Assembly (NCBI RefSeq): GCF_900105055.1
Contig: NZ_FNTA01000004.1
Span: 2,139,501-2,203,500 of the forward strand
Origin: Amycolatopsis lurida
GTDB taxonomy: Bacteria > Actinomycetota > Actinomycetes > Mycobacteriales > Pseudonocardiaceae
Direction: 5' to 3'
Length of the DNA stretch: 64,000 nucleotides
Part shown: positions 24,681 to 33,267 of the stretch, one piece after another
How the letters are laid out: each line of letters begins with the position of its first letter
How positions within the stretch are numbered: position 1 is the stretch's first letter
Program-made: the position numbers and the translations under genes
The notes under the pieces: generated by a model
Databases searched by the model: none
What the model was told of the DNA's origin: nothing
The model's input: the letters and a program-made list of their open reading frames with translations, nothing else

Positions 24681-25666
24681 GCCAGCAGGTCTTCAGCGGT
24701 CCGCGTGTTGATCACCCGGTCCGGCTCGATCCCCAGCTCGGTGGCCCGCGCGCAGCCGTAGACCAGCCAGTCCAGCTGGCCCGGCGCGTGCGCGTCGCTG
24801 TCGATCGCGAAGTCGCAGCCCAGCTCAACGGCCAGGTTCAGCAGGCGCGTCGGCGGGTCGCGCCGCTCGGGACGGGAGTTGATCTCGACGGCGACCCCGT
24901 TGTCCCGGCACGCGGTGAACACCGCCTCCGCGTCGAACTCCGACTCGGGCCGCTTCCCGCGGCCTCCCATCACCAGCCGCCCGGTGCAGTGCCCCAGCAC
25001 GCGGACCCGAGGATGCCGCACCGCGGCGAGCATCCTCGGCGTCATCTCCTTGGCGGGCATCCGCAGTTTCGAGTGGACGCTCGCGACGACGAAGTCCAGC
25101 TGTTCCAGCAGTTCTTCCTCCTGGTCCAGCGTGCCGTCGAGGTGGATGTCGACCTCGATGCCGTGCAGGATCCGGAACGGTGCCATCTTCTCGTTCAGTT
25201 CGGCGACGACGTCCATCTGCCGCCGCAGCCGTTCGGGCGAAAGGCCGTTGGCGACGGTGAGCCGCGGCGAGTGGTCCGTCAGCACCATCCATTCGTGGCC
25301 GAGCGCGCGGGCGGCCTCGGCCATCTCGTCGATCGGGCTGCCACCGTCGGACCAATCCGAATGGGTGTGGCAGTCGCCGCGCAACGCCGCCCGCATGGGG
25401 CCGCCGTCGGGCAGCTTCGGCTCGCCGATCTTCTCGAAGTAGGCGGGACGGCGTCCGGCGAGGACGTCTTCGACGACGGCCGCGGTCGCCTTGCCGATGT
25501 TCGGCAACGCCGTCAGCGTGCCCGCCTCGGCGCGTTTGCGCAGGTCGTCGGGCTTGACCTTGGCGATCACCGAGGCCGCCTGCCGGAACGCCCTCACCCG
25601 GTAGGTCGGCTCGCCCGCACGCTCCAGCCGGAACGCGATCTCCCTCAACGCCTGCGCCGGTTCCAT
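24674..25666 (-). CDS. PHP-domain protein with PolX-like helix-hairpin-helix N-terminus
   Basis: A 330-residue protein. Residues 1-90 resemble the helix-hairpin-helix/8-kDa part of family X polymerases (YRVRAFRQAASVI, LTALPNIGKATAAVVEDVL). The PHP phosphoesterase domain follows with metal-binding motifs CHTHSDWSDGG, LTDHSPR, GIEVDIHLDG, SVHSK, GHCTGR, INSRPER and DSDAHA. It lacks the polymerase palm, so it looks like the HhH-PHP remnant of a PolX architecture, likely a nuclease or phosphatase. Stop codon bases come from the family A palindrome. It is 19 bp upstream of nothing on its own strand; the metallophosphoesterase gene lies just before it and may be cotranscribed. Confidence 0.88.
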   Translation of the reverse strand: MEPAQALREIAFRLERAGEPTYRVRAFRQAASVIAKVKPDDLRKRAEAGTLTALPNIGKATAAVVEDVLAGRRPAYFEKIGEPKLPDGGPMRAALRGDCHTHSDWSDGGSPIDEMAEAARALGHEWMVLTDHSPRLTVANGLSPERLRRQMDVVAELNEKMAPFRILHGIEVDIHLDGTLDQEEELLEQLDFVVASVHSKLRMPAKEMTPRMLAAVRHPRVRVLGHCTGRLVMGGRGKRPESEFDAEAVFTACRDNGVAVEINSRPERRDPPTRLLNLAVELGCDFAIDSDAHAPGQLDWLVYGCARATELGIEPDRVINTRTAEDLLAS

Positions 25667-25684
25667 GGCTACCTGTCTACCCGG

Positions 25685-26191
25685 TCAGCGGCGAAGCGGC
25701 AGCTCATGAAGAGCTACGTCGCGCAGCTCGCCGTCGCGGATCTCGGCGGTCTGGTACGTGCAGAACGGCTGGCTCCGCCGGTCGGTCGGCGAGCCGGGGT
25801 TCAGCAGCCGCAGCCCCTTCGGCGTGACCGTGTCCCAGGGGATGTGGCTGTGCCCGAACACGAGGACGTCGGTGTCCGGGAACTGTTCGTCGCAGCGGCG
25901 CTCACGCCCCTGCTTGCCGCCGGTTTCGTGGATGACCGCCAGGCGGACCCCGTCGAGGTCCGCCCGCGCGATCTCGGGGAGCCGCGCCCGCAGGTCCGCG
26001 CCGTCGTTGTTGCCGTAGACCCCGATGAGCCGCTTGCTCCGTGCCTCGAGTTCGTCGAGCAGGGCGGCCTCGACCCAGTCACCGGCGTGGATGACGACGT
26101 CCGCCGCTTCGACCTCGCGCCAGACTTGGGCGGGCAGCCGCTTCGCACGCTGCGGCAGATGTGTGTCGGCGATGAGCAACAGGCGCATCAT
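25685..26191 (-). CDS. YfcE-type metallophosphoesterase
   Basis: A 168-residue calcineurin-like phosphodiesterase. LLLIADTHLPQR supplies the first metal ligands, VIHAGDWV the bridging Asp, VYGNNDGADLR the Asn/Asp-His-like site (NND replaces the common NCD), AVIHE a His and VFGHSHIP the final GHS/GHTH pair. Such proteins hydrolyse phosphodiesters in vitro with Mn2+. It begins with two consecutive ATGs; the first overlaps the GntR stop by 4 bp. With the PHP gene 18 bp downstream it forms a small phosphoesterase pair behind the regulator. Confidence 0.88.
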   Translation of the reverse strand: MMRLLLIADTHLPQRAKRLPAQVWREVEAADVVIHAGDWVEAALLDELEARSKRLIGVYGNNDGADLRARLPEIARADLDGVRLAVIHETGGKQGRERRCDEQFPDTDVLVFGHSHIPWDTVTPKGLRLLNPGSPTDRRSQPFCTYQTAEIRDGELRDVALHELPLRR

Positions 26192-26847
26192 TCGTCTCCG
26201 ATGGTCTCGAGGATCCGGTCCAGGAAGTCGCCGATATGGGCGCGCAGCAGCCCGGCCGCGCCGTCGGCGTCACCCTTCTTCGCCGCCGCCAGCACCGCCT
26301 TGTGCTCGGCCCATTCCCTGCGCCAGCTGGGATTCGCCGCCCAGCCGACCACACTGATCAGCGCCGCGCGGTCCCTGAGGTCGTCCAGCATCGAGACCAT
26401 CAGCGGGTTGCCGCAGCCGCTGTAGAGCGCGCGGTGGAACCGGCGGTTGAGCAGGCTGAGCGCCGCCTGGTCCTTGTCCGAGATCGCCGCCGACGCCTCC
26501 TTCAGCGCCTCCGCGGCGTCTTCGAGCAGGTCCGGCGAGCGGCGTTCGACCGACCGGCGCACGGCCTCGGGCTCCAGCACCATGCGAACGTCGTAAACGG
26601 ACTTCGCCAGCTCCGCGTCGACCACGCAGACCGAGGCGCCCTTGTACGGGCTGAAGGTCACCAATCCCGTGTTCGACAGCACCTTGAGCGCCTCGCGGAC
26701 CGGCGTCTTCGACACCCCGAGCCGGGCCGCGAGTTCGGCTTCGACCAGCGGCTGGCCGGGCTTCAGCTCCCTGGTGAGGATGCCGCGGCGGATCTCTTCG
26801 AGCACCACTTCGGTCCGTGAAGCGGGCAGGCTGAACGTCGAAGGCAT
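26188..26847 (-). CDS. GntR/FadR-family (FCD) transcriptional regulator
   Basis: A 219-residue regulator. The N-terminal winged helix (about 10-75) reads ILTRELKPGQPLVEAELAARLGVSKTPVREALKVLSNTGLVTF. The all-helical FCD ligand domain follows, with metal-site residues in NRRFHRALYSGCGNPLMVSML and EWAEHKAVL. FCD regulators usually sense a carboxylate such as a sugar acid. It is divergent from the dehydratase gene and a TCATATATGA palindrome lies in the 35-bp gap, so control of the dehydratase by a pathway intermediate is likely. It overlaps the metallophosphoesterase gene, which looks functionally unrelated. Confidence 0.92.
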   Translation of the reverse strand: MPSTFSLPASRTEVVLEEIRRGILTRELKPGQPLVEAELAARLGVSKTPVREALKVLSNTGLVTFSPYKGASVCVVDAELAKSVYDVRMVLEPEAVRRSVERRSPDLLEDAAEALKEASAAISDKDQAALSLLNRRFHRALYSGCGNPLMVSMLDDLRDRAALISVVGWAANPSWRREWAEHKAVLAAAKKGDADGAAGLLRAHIGDFLDRILETIGDE

Positions 26848-26854
26848 GGGCCGA

Positions 26855-26864
26855 TCATATATGA
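26855..26864. promoter_or_regulatory. Putative GntR operator TCATATATGA
   Basis: A perfect 10-bp palindrome in the 35-bp gap between the divergent GntR and dehydratase genes, in an AT-rich island. The surrounding bases (GATCATATATGAGAT) extend partial symmetry. It lies where it could block both promoters. The assignment to the GntR protein is by position. Confidence 0.6.
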
Positions 26865-26882
26865 GATGCCATAATCGCGATC

Positions 26883-28601
26883 ATGAGGAACCCCGAGGAA
26901 CTCCGAAGCCACCGCTGGTTCGGCGGCGACGAACTACGCGGCTTCAGCCACCGGGCCCGGAGCAGGCAACTCGGCTACAACCCGGAGGAGCATCTCGGGA
27001 AACCCGTCATCGCGATCCTCAACACCTGGAGCGACATCAACCCCTGCCACATGCATCTGCGCGAGCGGGCGGACCAGGTCAAACGCGGGGTGTGGCAGGC
27101 GGGCGGATTCCCGCTGGAGTTCCCGGTCGCGACCCTGTCGGAGACGTTCCAGAAGCCGACCCCCATGCTCTACCGCAATCTGCTTTCGATGGAGACCGAA
27201 GAGATCCTGCGGTCCTACCCCGTCGACGGAGCGGTCCTCATGGGCGGCTGCGACAAGACGACACCGGCGTTGCTGATGGGCGCGACGAGCGCGGGTCTGC
27301 CCGCGATCTTCGTCCCCGCGGGCCCGATGTTGCGCGGGCATTGGCGGAACGAAGTGCTCGGCAGCGGCACCGACATGTGGAAGTACTGGGACGACAAGCG
27401 GGCCGGGCTGATCGGCGCCGGGGAACTGTCCGAATTGGAGCGTGGACTGGCCCGTTCTCCCGGAACCTGTATGACGATGGGGACCGCGTCCACCATGATG
27501 TCGGTCGCGGAAGTGCTCGGCCTGACCTTGCCCGGCGCCGCGTCGATCCCCGCCGTCGACTCGGCGCACCACCGGATGGCCGCGGCGAGCGGAGCGCGTG
27601 TCGTCGAGATGGTGTGGGAGGACCTCACCGTCACGAAAATCCTCGACGAGCGCGCGTACGCCGACGCGATCACCACCGTGCTGGCGCTCGGCGGCTCGAC
27701 CAACGCCGTCATCCATCTGATCGCGATGGCCGGGCGCGCGCGGATCCCGTTGTCTGTCGGCGATTTCGACGCGATCGCGCGCCGGGTCCCGGTACTGGCG
27801 AACATCCGGCCGGGCGGTGACTGGCTGATGGAGGATTTCTACTACGCCGGCGGGCTTCCCGGCCTGCTCTCCCGGCTGACCGACCTGCTGCACACCGATC
27901 GGGTCACCGTCACCGGCCGGACTCTCGGCGAAAACCTGGCTTCGGCGCGGGTGCACGACGACGACGTCATCCGCACGCGCGACAACCCGGTCGCCACCGA
28001 AGGCGGGGTCGCGGTGCTTCGCGGCAATCTGGCGCCGTCGGGCGCGGTGATCAAGCACATCGCCGCCGATCCCCGGCTGCTCGTCCACACCGGACCCGCG
28101 GTGGTCTTCGACGACCACGAGGACTTGAAGAACCGCATCAACGACCCCGCGCTCGGCATCACCGAGGATTCGGTCCTCGTCCTGCGCGGATCCGGCCCGC
28201 TCGGCGGCCCGGGGATGCCCGAGTACGGGATGCTGCCGCTGCCGGATCACCTGCTGGCCAAGGGCGTCCGGGACATGGTCCGCGTCTCCGACGCCAGGAT
28301 GAGCGGCACCGGTTACGGCGCGTGCGTGCTGCACGTCGCGCCGGAATCCCACGTCGGCGGGCCGCTCGCTCTGGTCCGCGACGGCGACCGGATCACTTTG
28401 GACGTTCCCTCGCGACGGCTGAGCCTCGACGTCGATGATGCCGAATTGCAACGTCGCCGGGCACGATGGAACCCGCCCGCTCCGCGGTACGAAAGGGGTT
28501 ACGGCGCGTTGTACACCGAACACATCACGCAGGCCGATGAGGGCTGTGACTTCGACTTTCTTGCCAGAGTGGGTGAAAATCCCGAACCTGACGCCCAGTG
28601 A
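26883..28601 (+). CDS. IlvD/Edd-family dehydratase, pentonate (arabinonate) dehydratase-like
   Basis: A 572-residue iron-sulfur dehydratase. Three cysteines, Cys55 (NPCHMH), Cys123 (GGCDKTTPA) and Cys196 (PGTCMTMGTAS), have the same spacing (68 and 73) that I recall for the [2Fe-2S] L-arabinonate dehydratase, and RMSGTGYGACVLHV holds the base serine. The branched-chain IlvD enzyme is usually longer and has a different C-terminus. It should turn a sugar acid into a 2-keto-3-deoxy acid. The divergent GntR/FCD regulator supports a catabolic role. No aldolase or permease for the pathway is adjacent, so the downstream steps are not in this window. Confidence 0.85.
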   Translation: MRNPEELRSHRWFGGDELRGFSHRARSRQLGYNPEEHLGKPVIAILNTWSDINPCHMHLRERADQVKRGVWQAGGFPLEFPVATLSETFQKPTPMLYRNLLSMETEEILRSYPVDGAVLMGGCDKTTPALLMGATSAGLPAIFVPAGPMLRGHWRNEVLGSGTDMWKYWDDKRAGLIGAGELSELERGLARSPGTCMTMGTASTMMSVAEVLGLTLPGAASIPAVDSAHHRMAAASGARVVEMVWEDLTVTKILDERAYADAITTVLALGGSTNAVIHLIAMAGRARIPLSVGDFDAIARRVPVLANIRPGGDWLMEDFYYAGGLPGLLSRLTDLLHTDRVTVTGRTLGENLASARVHDDDVIRTRDNPVATEGGVAVLRGNLAPSGAVIKHIAADPRLLVHTGPAVVFDDHEDLKNRINDPALGITEDSVLVLRGSGPLGGPGMPEYGMLPLPDHLLAKGVRDMVRVSDARMSGTGYGACVLHVAPESHVGGPLALVRDGDRITLDVPSRRLSLDVDDAELQRRRARWNPPAPRYERGYGALYTEHITQADEGCDFDFLARVGENPEPDAQ

Positions 28602-28701
28602 CCACCCGACGGAGTGACCCGCTCACCCAACCGGGCGAGTTGCACGACCACAAAACGCGCCCCGTATCTTGAACCTACGTCCGGAACGTAGGGAAGCCCG
28701 G

Positions 28702-30552
28702 ATGTTCGATCACGACGCCCGGCCTCGCCGGACCGTGGAGGGTGGAGAGTTGCCGCAGGAACCGCGCTGGCCCGAGTCCCACGCTGAGCAGACGGACATT
28801 CTCCCGGTCGTCACGCCCGGGTTCGCGGAGTCTGCCACGCCGGAGGAGCCCGCGCCACCGAAGCGCCGCCGCAGCCACCGCAAGGCCGCCTTCATCGGCG
28901 GCGGCGTGTTCGGCCTGCTGGTCGTCGCGTACGCCCTCGACGTGCTGGTCTCCCAGGGCAGCGTCCCCCGTGGCGTCACCGTCGCCGGGGTGGACGTCGG
29001 CGGGATGGACCGCGCGGCGGCCGAGAAGGAGCTCCGCGGCGGCATCGAGCCGCGGCTGACCCGGCCGGTGAAGGTCGTCGCGGGCGACGCCGAGGAGTCG
29101 CTGGCGCCGAACAACGCGGGGTTGCGCCTCGACTGGCCCGCCACCCTCGACCAGGCCGGCGACCAGCCGCTGAACCCGTTCACCCGGATCGCGTCGTTCT
29201 TCTCGACCACCGAGGTCGGCGTCGTCACCCAGACCGACGACGCCAAGCTCACCGCCGCGCTGGAGAACCTGCGCGACAAGGTCGATCGCGATCCGATCGA
29301 GGGCACCGTGCGCTTCGAGGAGGCCAAACCGGTCGCCGTCGAGCCGAAGACGGGGCAGAAGCTCGACGTCGAAGCAGCCAAGAAGACCATCCTGGAGCGC
29401 TGGGCCGGCGGTGAGCCGCTCACGCTCGCGGTCACCCAGACCCCGGTCAAGGTTTCGGCGGAGGCCGTCCACGCCGCTCTCGAGCAGATCGCGAAGCCCG
29501 CCGTGGCGTCGCCGATGGTCGTCAAGGGCGAGGGCAAGGACGCCGTCGTCAAACCCGCGCAGATCGCGGCCGCGCTGACCTTCGAGCCGGTCGACGGCGG
29601 GGTGCTGAACCCGAAGGTGGACAACAACAAGATCATCGAGGCCGCGAGCCCGCAGCTGAAGTCCACCGAGAAGGAGGGCAAGGACGCGCAGATCGTCTTC
29701 GAAGGCGGCAAGCCGACCGTGCAGCCCTCCGAGGACGCCAACGTCGTCGACTGGGAGCCGAGCCTCAAGCCGGTGCTCGACGTGCTCAAGCGCGCCGCGC
29801 CCCGCGAGCTGCCCGTGACCTACAAGAAGACCCCGGCCAAGGTGACCACCGAGCAGGCCAACCAGCTCGGCATCAAGGAGGTCGTCAGCGAGTTCAAGAC
29901 CGGCGGGTTCGCGCCGGACTCGGGGACGAACATCCGGGTCGTGGCGCAGAAGGTCAACGGCGCCATCGTGAAGCCGGGCGAGACGTTCAGCCTCAACGGG
30001 TTCACCGGGCCGCGCGGCACCGCGCAGGGCTACGTCGAGGCCGGTGTCATCAAGGACGGCGCGCCCGGGCGCGAGGTCGGCGGCGGGATCTCGCAGTTCG
30101 CGACGACGCTGTACAACGCCTCGTACTTCGCCGGCATGAAGGACACCGAGCACAAGGAACACAGCTACTACATCAGCCGCTACCCCGCCGCGCGCGAGGC
30201 GACCGTGTTCCAGAACCACAGCGGCGGCAGCGTGATCGACCTGAAGTTCACCAACGACACCGACACCGGGGTCGCGATCCAGACCATCTGGACGCCGTCG
30301 GACATCACGATCCGGCTGTGGGGCACCAAGAAGTACACCGTCGAGTCGATCCCCGGCGGCCGCACCAATCCGTCCGATCCGCCGACGAAGCCCGGCCCCG
30401 CCGAGAACTGCAAGCCCAGCAACGGCGCGCCCGGCTTCACCACGTCGGACACCCGGGTCATCAAGGACGCCTCGACCGGCCGCGAGATCCGTCGTCACAC
30501 CAGGAACGTGCACTACAACCCGCAGCCCAAGATCACCTGCGGCACGGAGTAG
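28702..30552 (+). CDS. VanW-family membrane-anchored cell-wall protein
   Basis: A 616-residue protein. About 75 polar residues precede one transmembrane helix (KAAFIGGGVFGLLVVAYALDVLV). Two peptidoglycan-binding-4-like repeats follow (about 95-350), then the VanW domain (about 395-540: FKTGGFAPDSGTNIRVVAQKVNGAIVKPGETFSLN, VGGGISQFATTLYNASYFAG, EHSYYISRYPAAREATV). VanW proteins occur in vancomycin-resistance clusters, with unknown biochemistry, and are common in actinomycetes. The ATG at 28702 has GGGAAG upstream; a TTG 11 codons earlier is possible. The extracellular location follows from the anchor topology. A strong hairpin lies directly after the stop. Confidence 0.9.
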   Translation: MFDHDARPRRTVEGGELPQEPRWPESHAEQTDILPVVTPGFAESATPEEPAPPKRRRSHRKAAFIGGGVFGLLVVAYALDVLVSQGSVPRGVTVAGVDVGGMDRAAAEKELRGGIEPRLTRPVKVVAGDAEESLAPNNAGLRLDWPATLDQAGDQPLNPFTRIASFFSTTEVGVVTQTDDAKLTAALENLRDKVDRDPIEGTVRFEEAKPVAVEPKTGQKLDVEAAKKTILERWAGGEPLTLAVTQTPVKVSAEAVHAALEQIAKPAVASPMVVKGEGKDAVVKPAQIAAALTFEPVDGGVLNPKVDNNKIIEAASPQLKSTEKEGKDAQIVFEGGKPTVQPSEDANVVDWEPSLKPVLDVLKRAAPRELPVTYKKTPAKVTTEQANQLGIKEVVSEFKTGGFAPDSGTNIRVVAQKVNGAIVKPGETFSLNGFTGPRGTAQGYVEAGVIKDGAPGREVGGGISQFATTLYNASYFAGMKDTEHKEHSYYISRYPAAREATVFQNHSGGSVIDLKFTNDTDTGVAIQTIWTPSDITIRLWGTKKYTVESIPGGRTNPSDPPTKPGPAENCKPSNGAPGFTTSDTRVIKDASTGREIRRHTRNVHYNPQPKITCGTE

Positions 30553-30558
30553 CCCCGG

Positions 30559-30617
30559 AAGTACGTGAAGGCCCCCTTCACTGCGCCTAGCGCAATGAAG
30601 GGGGCCTTCACGTACTT
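30559..30617 (+). terminator. 59-bp palindrome with GTGAAGGCCCCCTT arms
   Basis: Arms AAGTACGTGAAGGCCCCCTT plus a few further bases are mirrored with one C/T mismatch around a CTAG centre, 6 bp after the VanW stop. The very stable stem is a likely terminator. The shared word GTGAAGGCC links it to the hairpin at 37653. Confidence 0.8.
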
Positions 30618-30689
30618 GCGAGGGTTCACCGCACGCGTGCAGGGCGGTACGCTCGGTGACTCACCCGACCTGGCGGGGGTGGTCACCTC

Positions 30690-31901
30690 GTGGAGCCCAA
30701 GGCGACCTTCCGGCGGATCCTCGCGGTCGGCGAACTGCGGGCGATCTGGTTCGCGGAACTCCAGTCGATCCTCGGCGACCAGGTGGCCAGGGTCGCCCTG
30801 TCGGTGCTGGTGTTCGAGCGGACCCGTTCGGCGACGTGGCCCGCGCTGACCTACGCGCTCACCTATCTGCCCGATCTGATCGGCGGACCGCTGCTCGGCG
30901 GACTGGCCGACCGGTTCCCGCGCCGCGCGGTGATGGTCTGCTCCGACGTCGTCCGCGCGCTCCTGGTCGCGGTGCTCGCCGTCCCCGGCATCCCGCTGCC
31001 CGTACTCGCCGCCGTGCTGGTGGTGGTGCAACTGGCCAACGCGCCGTTCACCGCCGCGCAGGCCGCGGTCCTGCCGTCGGTGCTCAGCGGGGATTCCTAC
31101 GTCCTCGGCCAGTCCCTGCTGAAGATCACCAACCAGGTCGGCCAGCTCGCCGGATTCGCCTTGGGCGGCGCGGTGATCGCCGCGATCGGGCCGGGCCGCG
31201 GGCTGGCGCTGGACGCGGTGACGTTCGGCGTCTCGGCGATCGTCCTGCGGCTGGGGGTCCGCGCCCGGCCCGCTTCGGGTGCGAGCGGACCGGCGACGTC
31301 GACCCTGCGCCGGCTTTCGGCGGGCGCCAGGACGATCTGGCACGATCGACGGCTGCGCGCGCTGGTCGGGCTGGCGTGGCTGGCGGGTTTCGTGATCGTG
31401 CCGGAAGGGCTCGCGGTGCCCTACGCCGCGGAGATCGGCGGCGGCGCGGCGACGGCGGGACTGCTGCTCGCGGCGCATCCCGCCGGGATCGTGCTCGGGG
31501 TGTTCGCGCTGAGCAGGCTGGTGCGGCCCGAAGTCCGCTTGCGCATGGTCGGCGGGCTGGCCCTCGGCGCCATCGTGCCGCTCGCGGCGTTCTGGTTCCG
31601 GCCATCGCTCCCCTACGCCGCCGGACTGCTCTTGCTGTCCGGGATGTGCGCGGCCTACCAGGTCACCGCGAGCACCACGTTCATGCGGCTGGTACCCGAC
31701 ACCGAACGAGGCCAGGCCTTCGGCCTCGCCGGGTCGGGACTCATCGCCGTGCAGGGAATCGGGCTGATCGCCGGCGGCCTGCTCGTCGGCGTGCTCGGTT
31801 CACCCGCGACGACGGTCTCGGTCATCGCACTCGCCGGTCTCGTAGTGGCTGTTCCGGCCACCCGGGCTTGGCGCCACGTGGCCCCGCTTCACCCCCTTTG
31901 A
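30690..31901 (+). CDS. MFS transporter
   Basis: A 403-residue major facilitator protein with about 12 hydrophobic segments. The loop 2-3 signature appears as LLGGLADRFPRRAVMV, and LLLSGMCAAYQVTASTTFMRLVPDTERGQAFGLAGSG is the corresponding second-half region. This subgroup (MFS_3/EntS-like) exports small molecules including siderophores and drugs. It begins at a GTG behind GGCGGGGG. It stands alone between the VanW gene and the GGDEF gene; the substrate is unknown. Confidence 0.88.
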   Translation: MEPKATFRRILAVGELRAIWFAELQSILGDQVARVALSVLVFERTRSATWPALTYALTYLPDLIGGPLLGGLADRFPRRAVMVCSDVVRALLVAVLAVPGIPLPVLAAVLVVVQLANAPFTAAQAAVLPSVLSGDSYVLGQSLLKITNQVGQLAGFALGGAVIAAIGPGRGLALDAVTFGVSAIVLRLGVRARPASGASGPATSTLRRLSAGARTIWHDRRLRALVGLAWLAGFVIVPEGLAVPYAAEIGGGAATAGLLLAAHPAGIVLGVFALSRLVRPEVRLRMVGGLALGAIVPLAAFWFRPSLPYAAGLLLLSGMCAAYQVTASTTFMRLVPDTERGQAFGLAGSGLIAVQGIGLIAGGLLVGVLGSPATTVSVIALAGLVVAVPATRAWRHVAPLHPL

Positions 31902-32004
31902 CCGGAACCGGGTATTCACCAGTTCTGCCCGCGCATGGAGCTCACCCCCTCCACTTCCCCGATCCGGTCACGCGTGGTGCACCCACGCCTACCCATACAG
32001 CGTA

Positions 32005-33255
32005 GTGACACCTAGTATCCAACCGATTACGTTCGTCTCCGTGGCGCTAACGAATTGGGCGCTGTGGCGGCTACCCAACCGCGGCTTGATCGGCTTCGTC
32101 CTCCTGGTGGACGTCGCGGCGATCGCCGGATCCGCCTGGTCTTTTCTCCGGGTCCCGTTCACTCACGGCGACGCCCTCCCCTTCTCGATCCTGATCGTCA
32201 GCGCCGTCGCGTACACGGAGTTGTCGCGTCCGGTCGAGCGCGTGCGGGAACGGTTCGCGGGCACACCGCACATCTCGCTCGACAGCGTGTGGACCTTCGC
32301 CGCCGTGCTGCTGGTGCACCCGGCGCTCGCCGCGCTGGTCATTGCCGTGTCGTTCTTCTACCGCTGGTTCCGCGGGCAGCCGAACCCGTTGTTCCGGCGG
32401 GTGTTCTCCGCCTCGGCGACCGTGCTCTCGGGGTTCGCGGCCGCCGCCTTCCTCTCCCGGTACGCGGCCCCGTTCGACCTACTGCCCCGCGACGTCTCCT
32501 CGTTCTGGTCGATCGTCGCGGCGGGCGGGGTCTTCCTGCTGGTCAACACCGTGCTGATGACCATCGCGGTGTTCTACGGCACGCCGCACGAGCGGCTGCG
32601 CGACGCGCTGGCGAAACCGTTCGAATACGCGCTCGAAGCGGCCACGATCGCGCTCGGCGTCATCGTCGCGTGGGCGTTGCGGGACTGGCCCGTGGTGCTG
32701 CTGCTGGTCGTCGGGATCACGCTGGTGCTGCACCGCGGAGTCCTGCTGCGGCAACTGAAACGGCAGGCGCGCAGCGACGCCAAGACCGGGCTGCTCAACG
32801 CCAAGGCGTGGCGCGAAGCGGCGGCCGACGAACTCGACCGCGCGCGGCGCGCGGGACGGCACACCAGCCTGTTGATGGTCGACGTCGACCGGTTCAAACT
32901 GATCAACGACCGGCACGGGCATCTGGTCGGCGACCGGTATCTGGCGGCCATCGCGGAAACGCTGCGCACCGAGGTGCGCGGCACGGATCTGGTCGGGCGG
33001 TTCGGCGGCGAGGAGTTCGTCGTCCTGCTGCCCGGCACGCCCGCCGTCCACGCCCACGCGATCGCGGAGCGGATCCGGTCGAGCGTGGCTTCGCGCGCCG
33101 GTGACCTGCCCGAGCACGTCACCGTGTCGATCGGCCTCGCCGACCGGCCGGGCGTCAGCGATCTGGACGCCGTACTCGCCGTCGCGGATCGGGCGCTCTA
33201 CGAGGCGAAGAACACGGGGCGGAACCGGACTTCGGGCTACCAGGTCACCGGCTGA
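32005..33255 (+). CDS. Membrane-bound GGDEF-domain diguanylate cyclase
   Basis: A 416-residue protein. An N-terminal half with about six or seven transmembrane segments (to about residue 250) is followed by a GGDEF domain (about 258-410): SDAKTGLLNAKAWREAAADEL, MVDVDRFKLINDRHGHLVGDRYL, FGGEEFVVLLPG. The active site reads GGEEF, compatible with activity making cyclic di-GMP from two GTP. No RxxD inhibitory site is evident just before GGEEF. The GTG start at 32005 has a weak ribosome-binding site; another in-frame GTG at 32041 is possible. Cyclic di-GMP controls development in actinomycetes; the membrane signal is unknown. Confidence 0.88.
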   Translation: MTPSIQPITFVSVALTNWALWRLPNRGLIGFVLLVDVAAIAGSAWSFLRVPFTHGDALPFSILIVSAVAYTELSRPVERVRERFAGTPHISLDSVWTFAAVLLVHPALAALVIAVSFFYRWFRGQPNPLFRRVFSASATVLSGFAAAAFLSRYAAPFDLLPRDVSSFWSIVAAGGVFLLVNTVLMTIAVFYGTPHERLRDALAKPFEYALEAATIALGVIVAWALRDWPVVLLLVVGITLVLHRGVLLRQLKRQARSDAKTGLLNAKAWREAAADELDRARRAGRHTSLLMVDVDRFKLINDRHGHLVGDRYLAAIAETLRTEVRGTDLVGRFGGEEFVVLLPGTPAVHAHAIAERIRSSVASRAGDLPEHVTVSIGLADRPGVSDLDAVLAVADRALYEAKNTGRNRTSGYQVTG

Positions 33256-33267
33256 CTTCGTCGCGTT

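Noticed and set aside
28675..30513. Minus-strand 612-codon frame
   Set aside because: It is the antisense shadow of the VanW gene; composition is Leu/Arg/Asp-rich with no domain.
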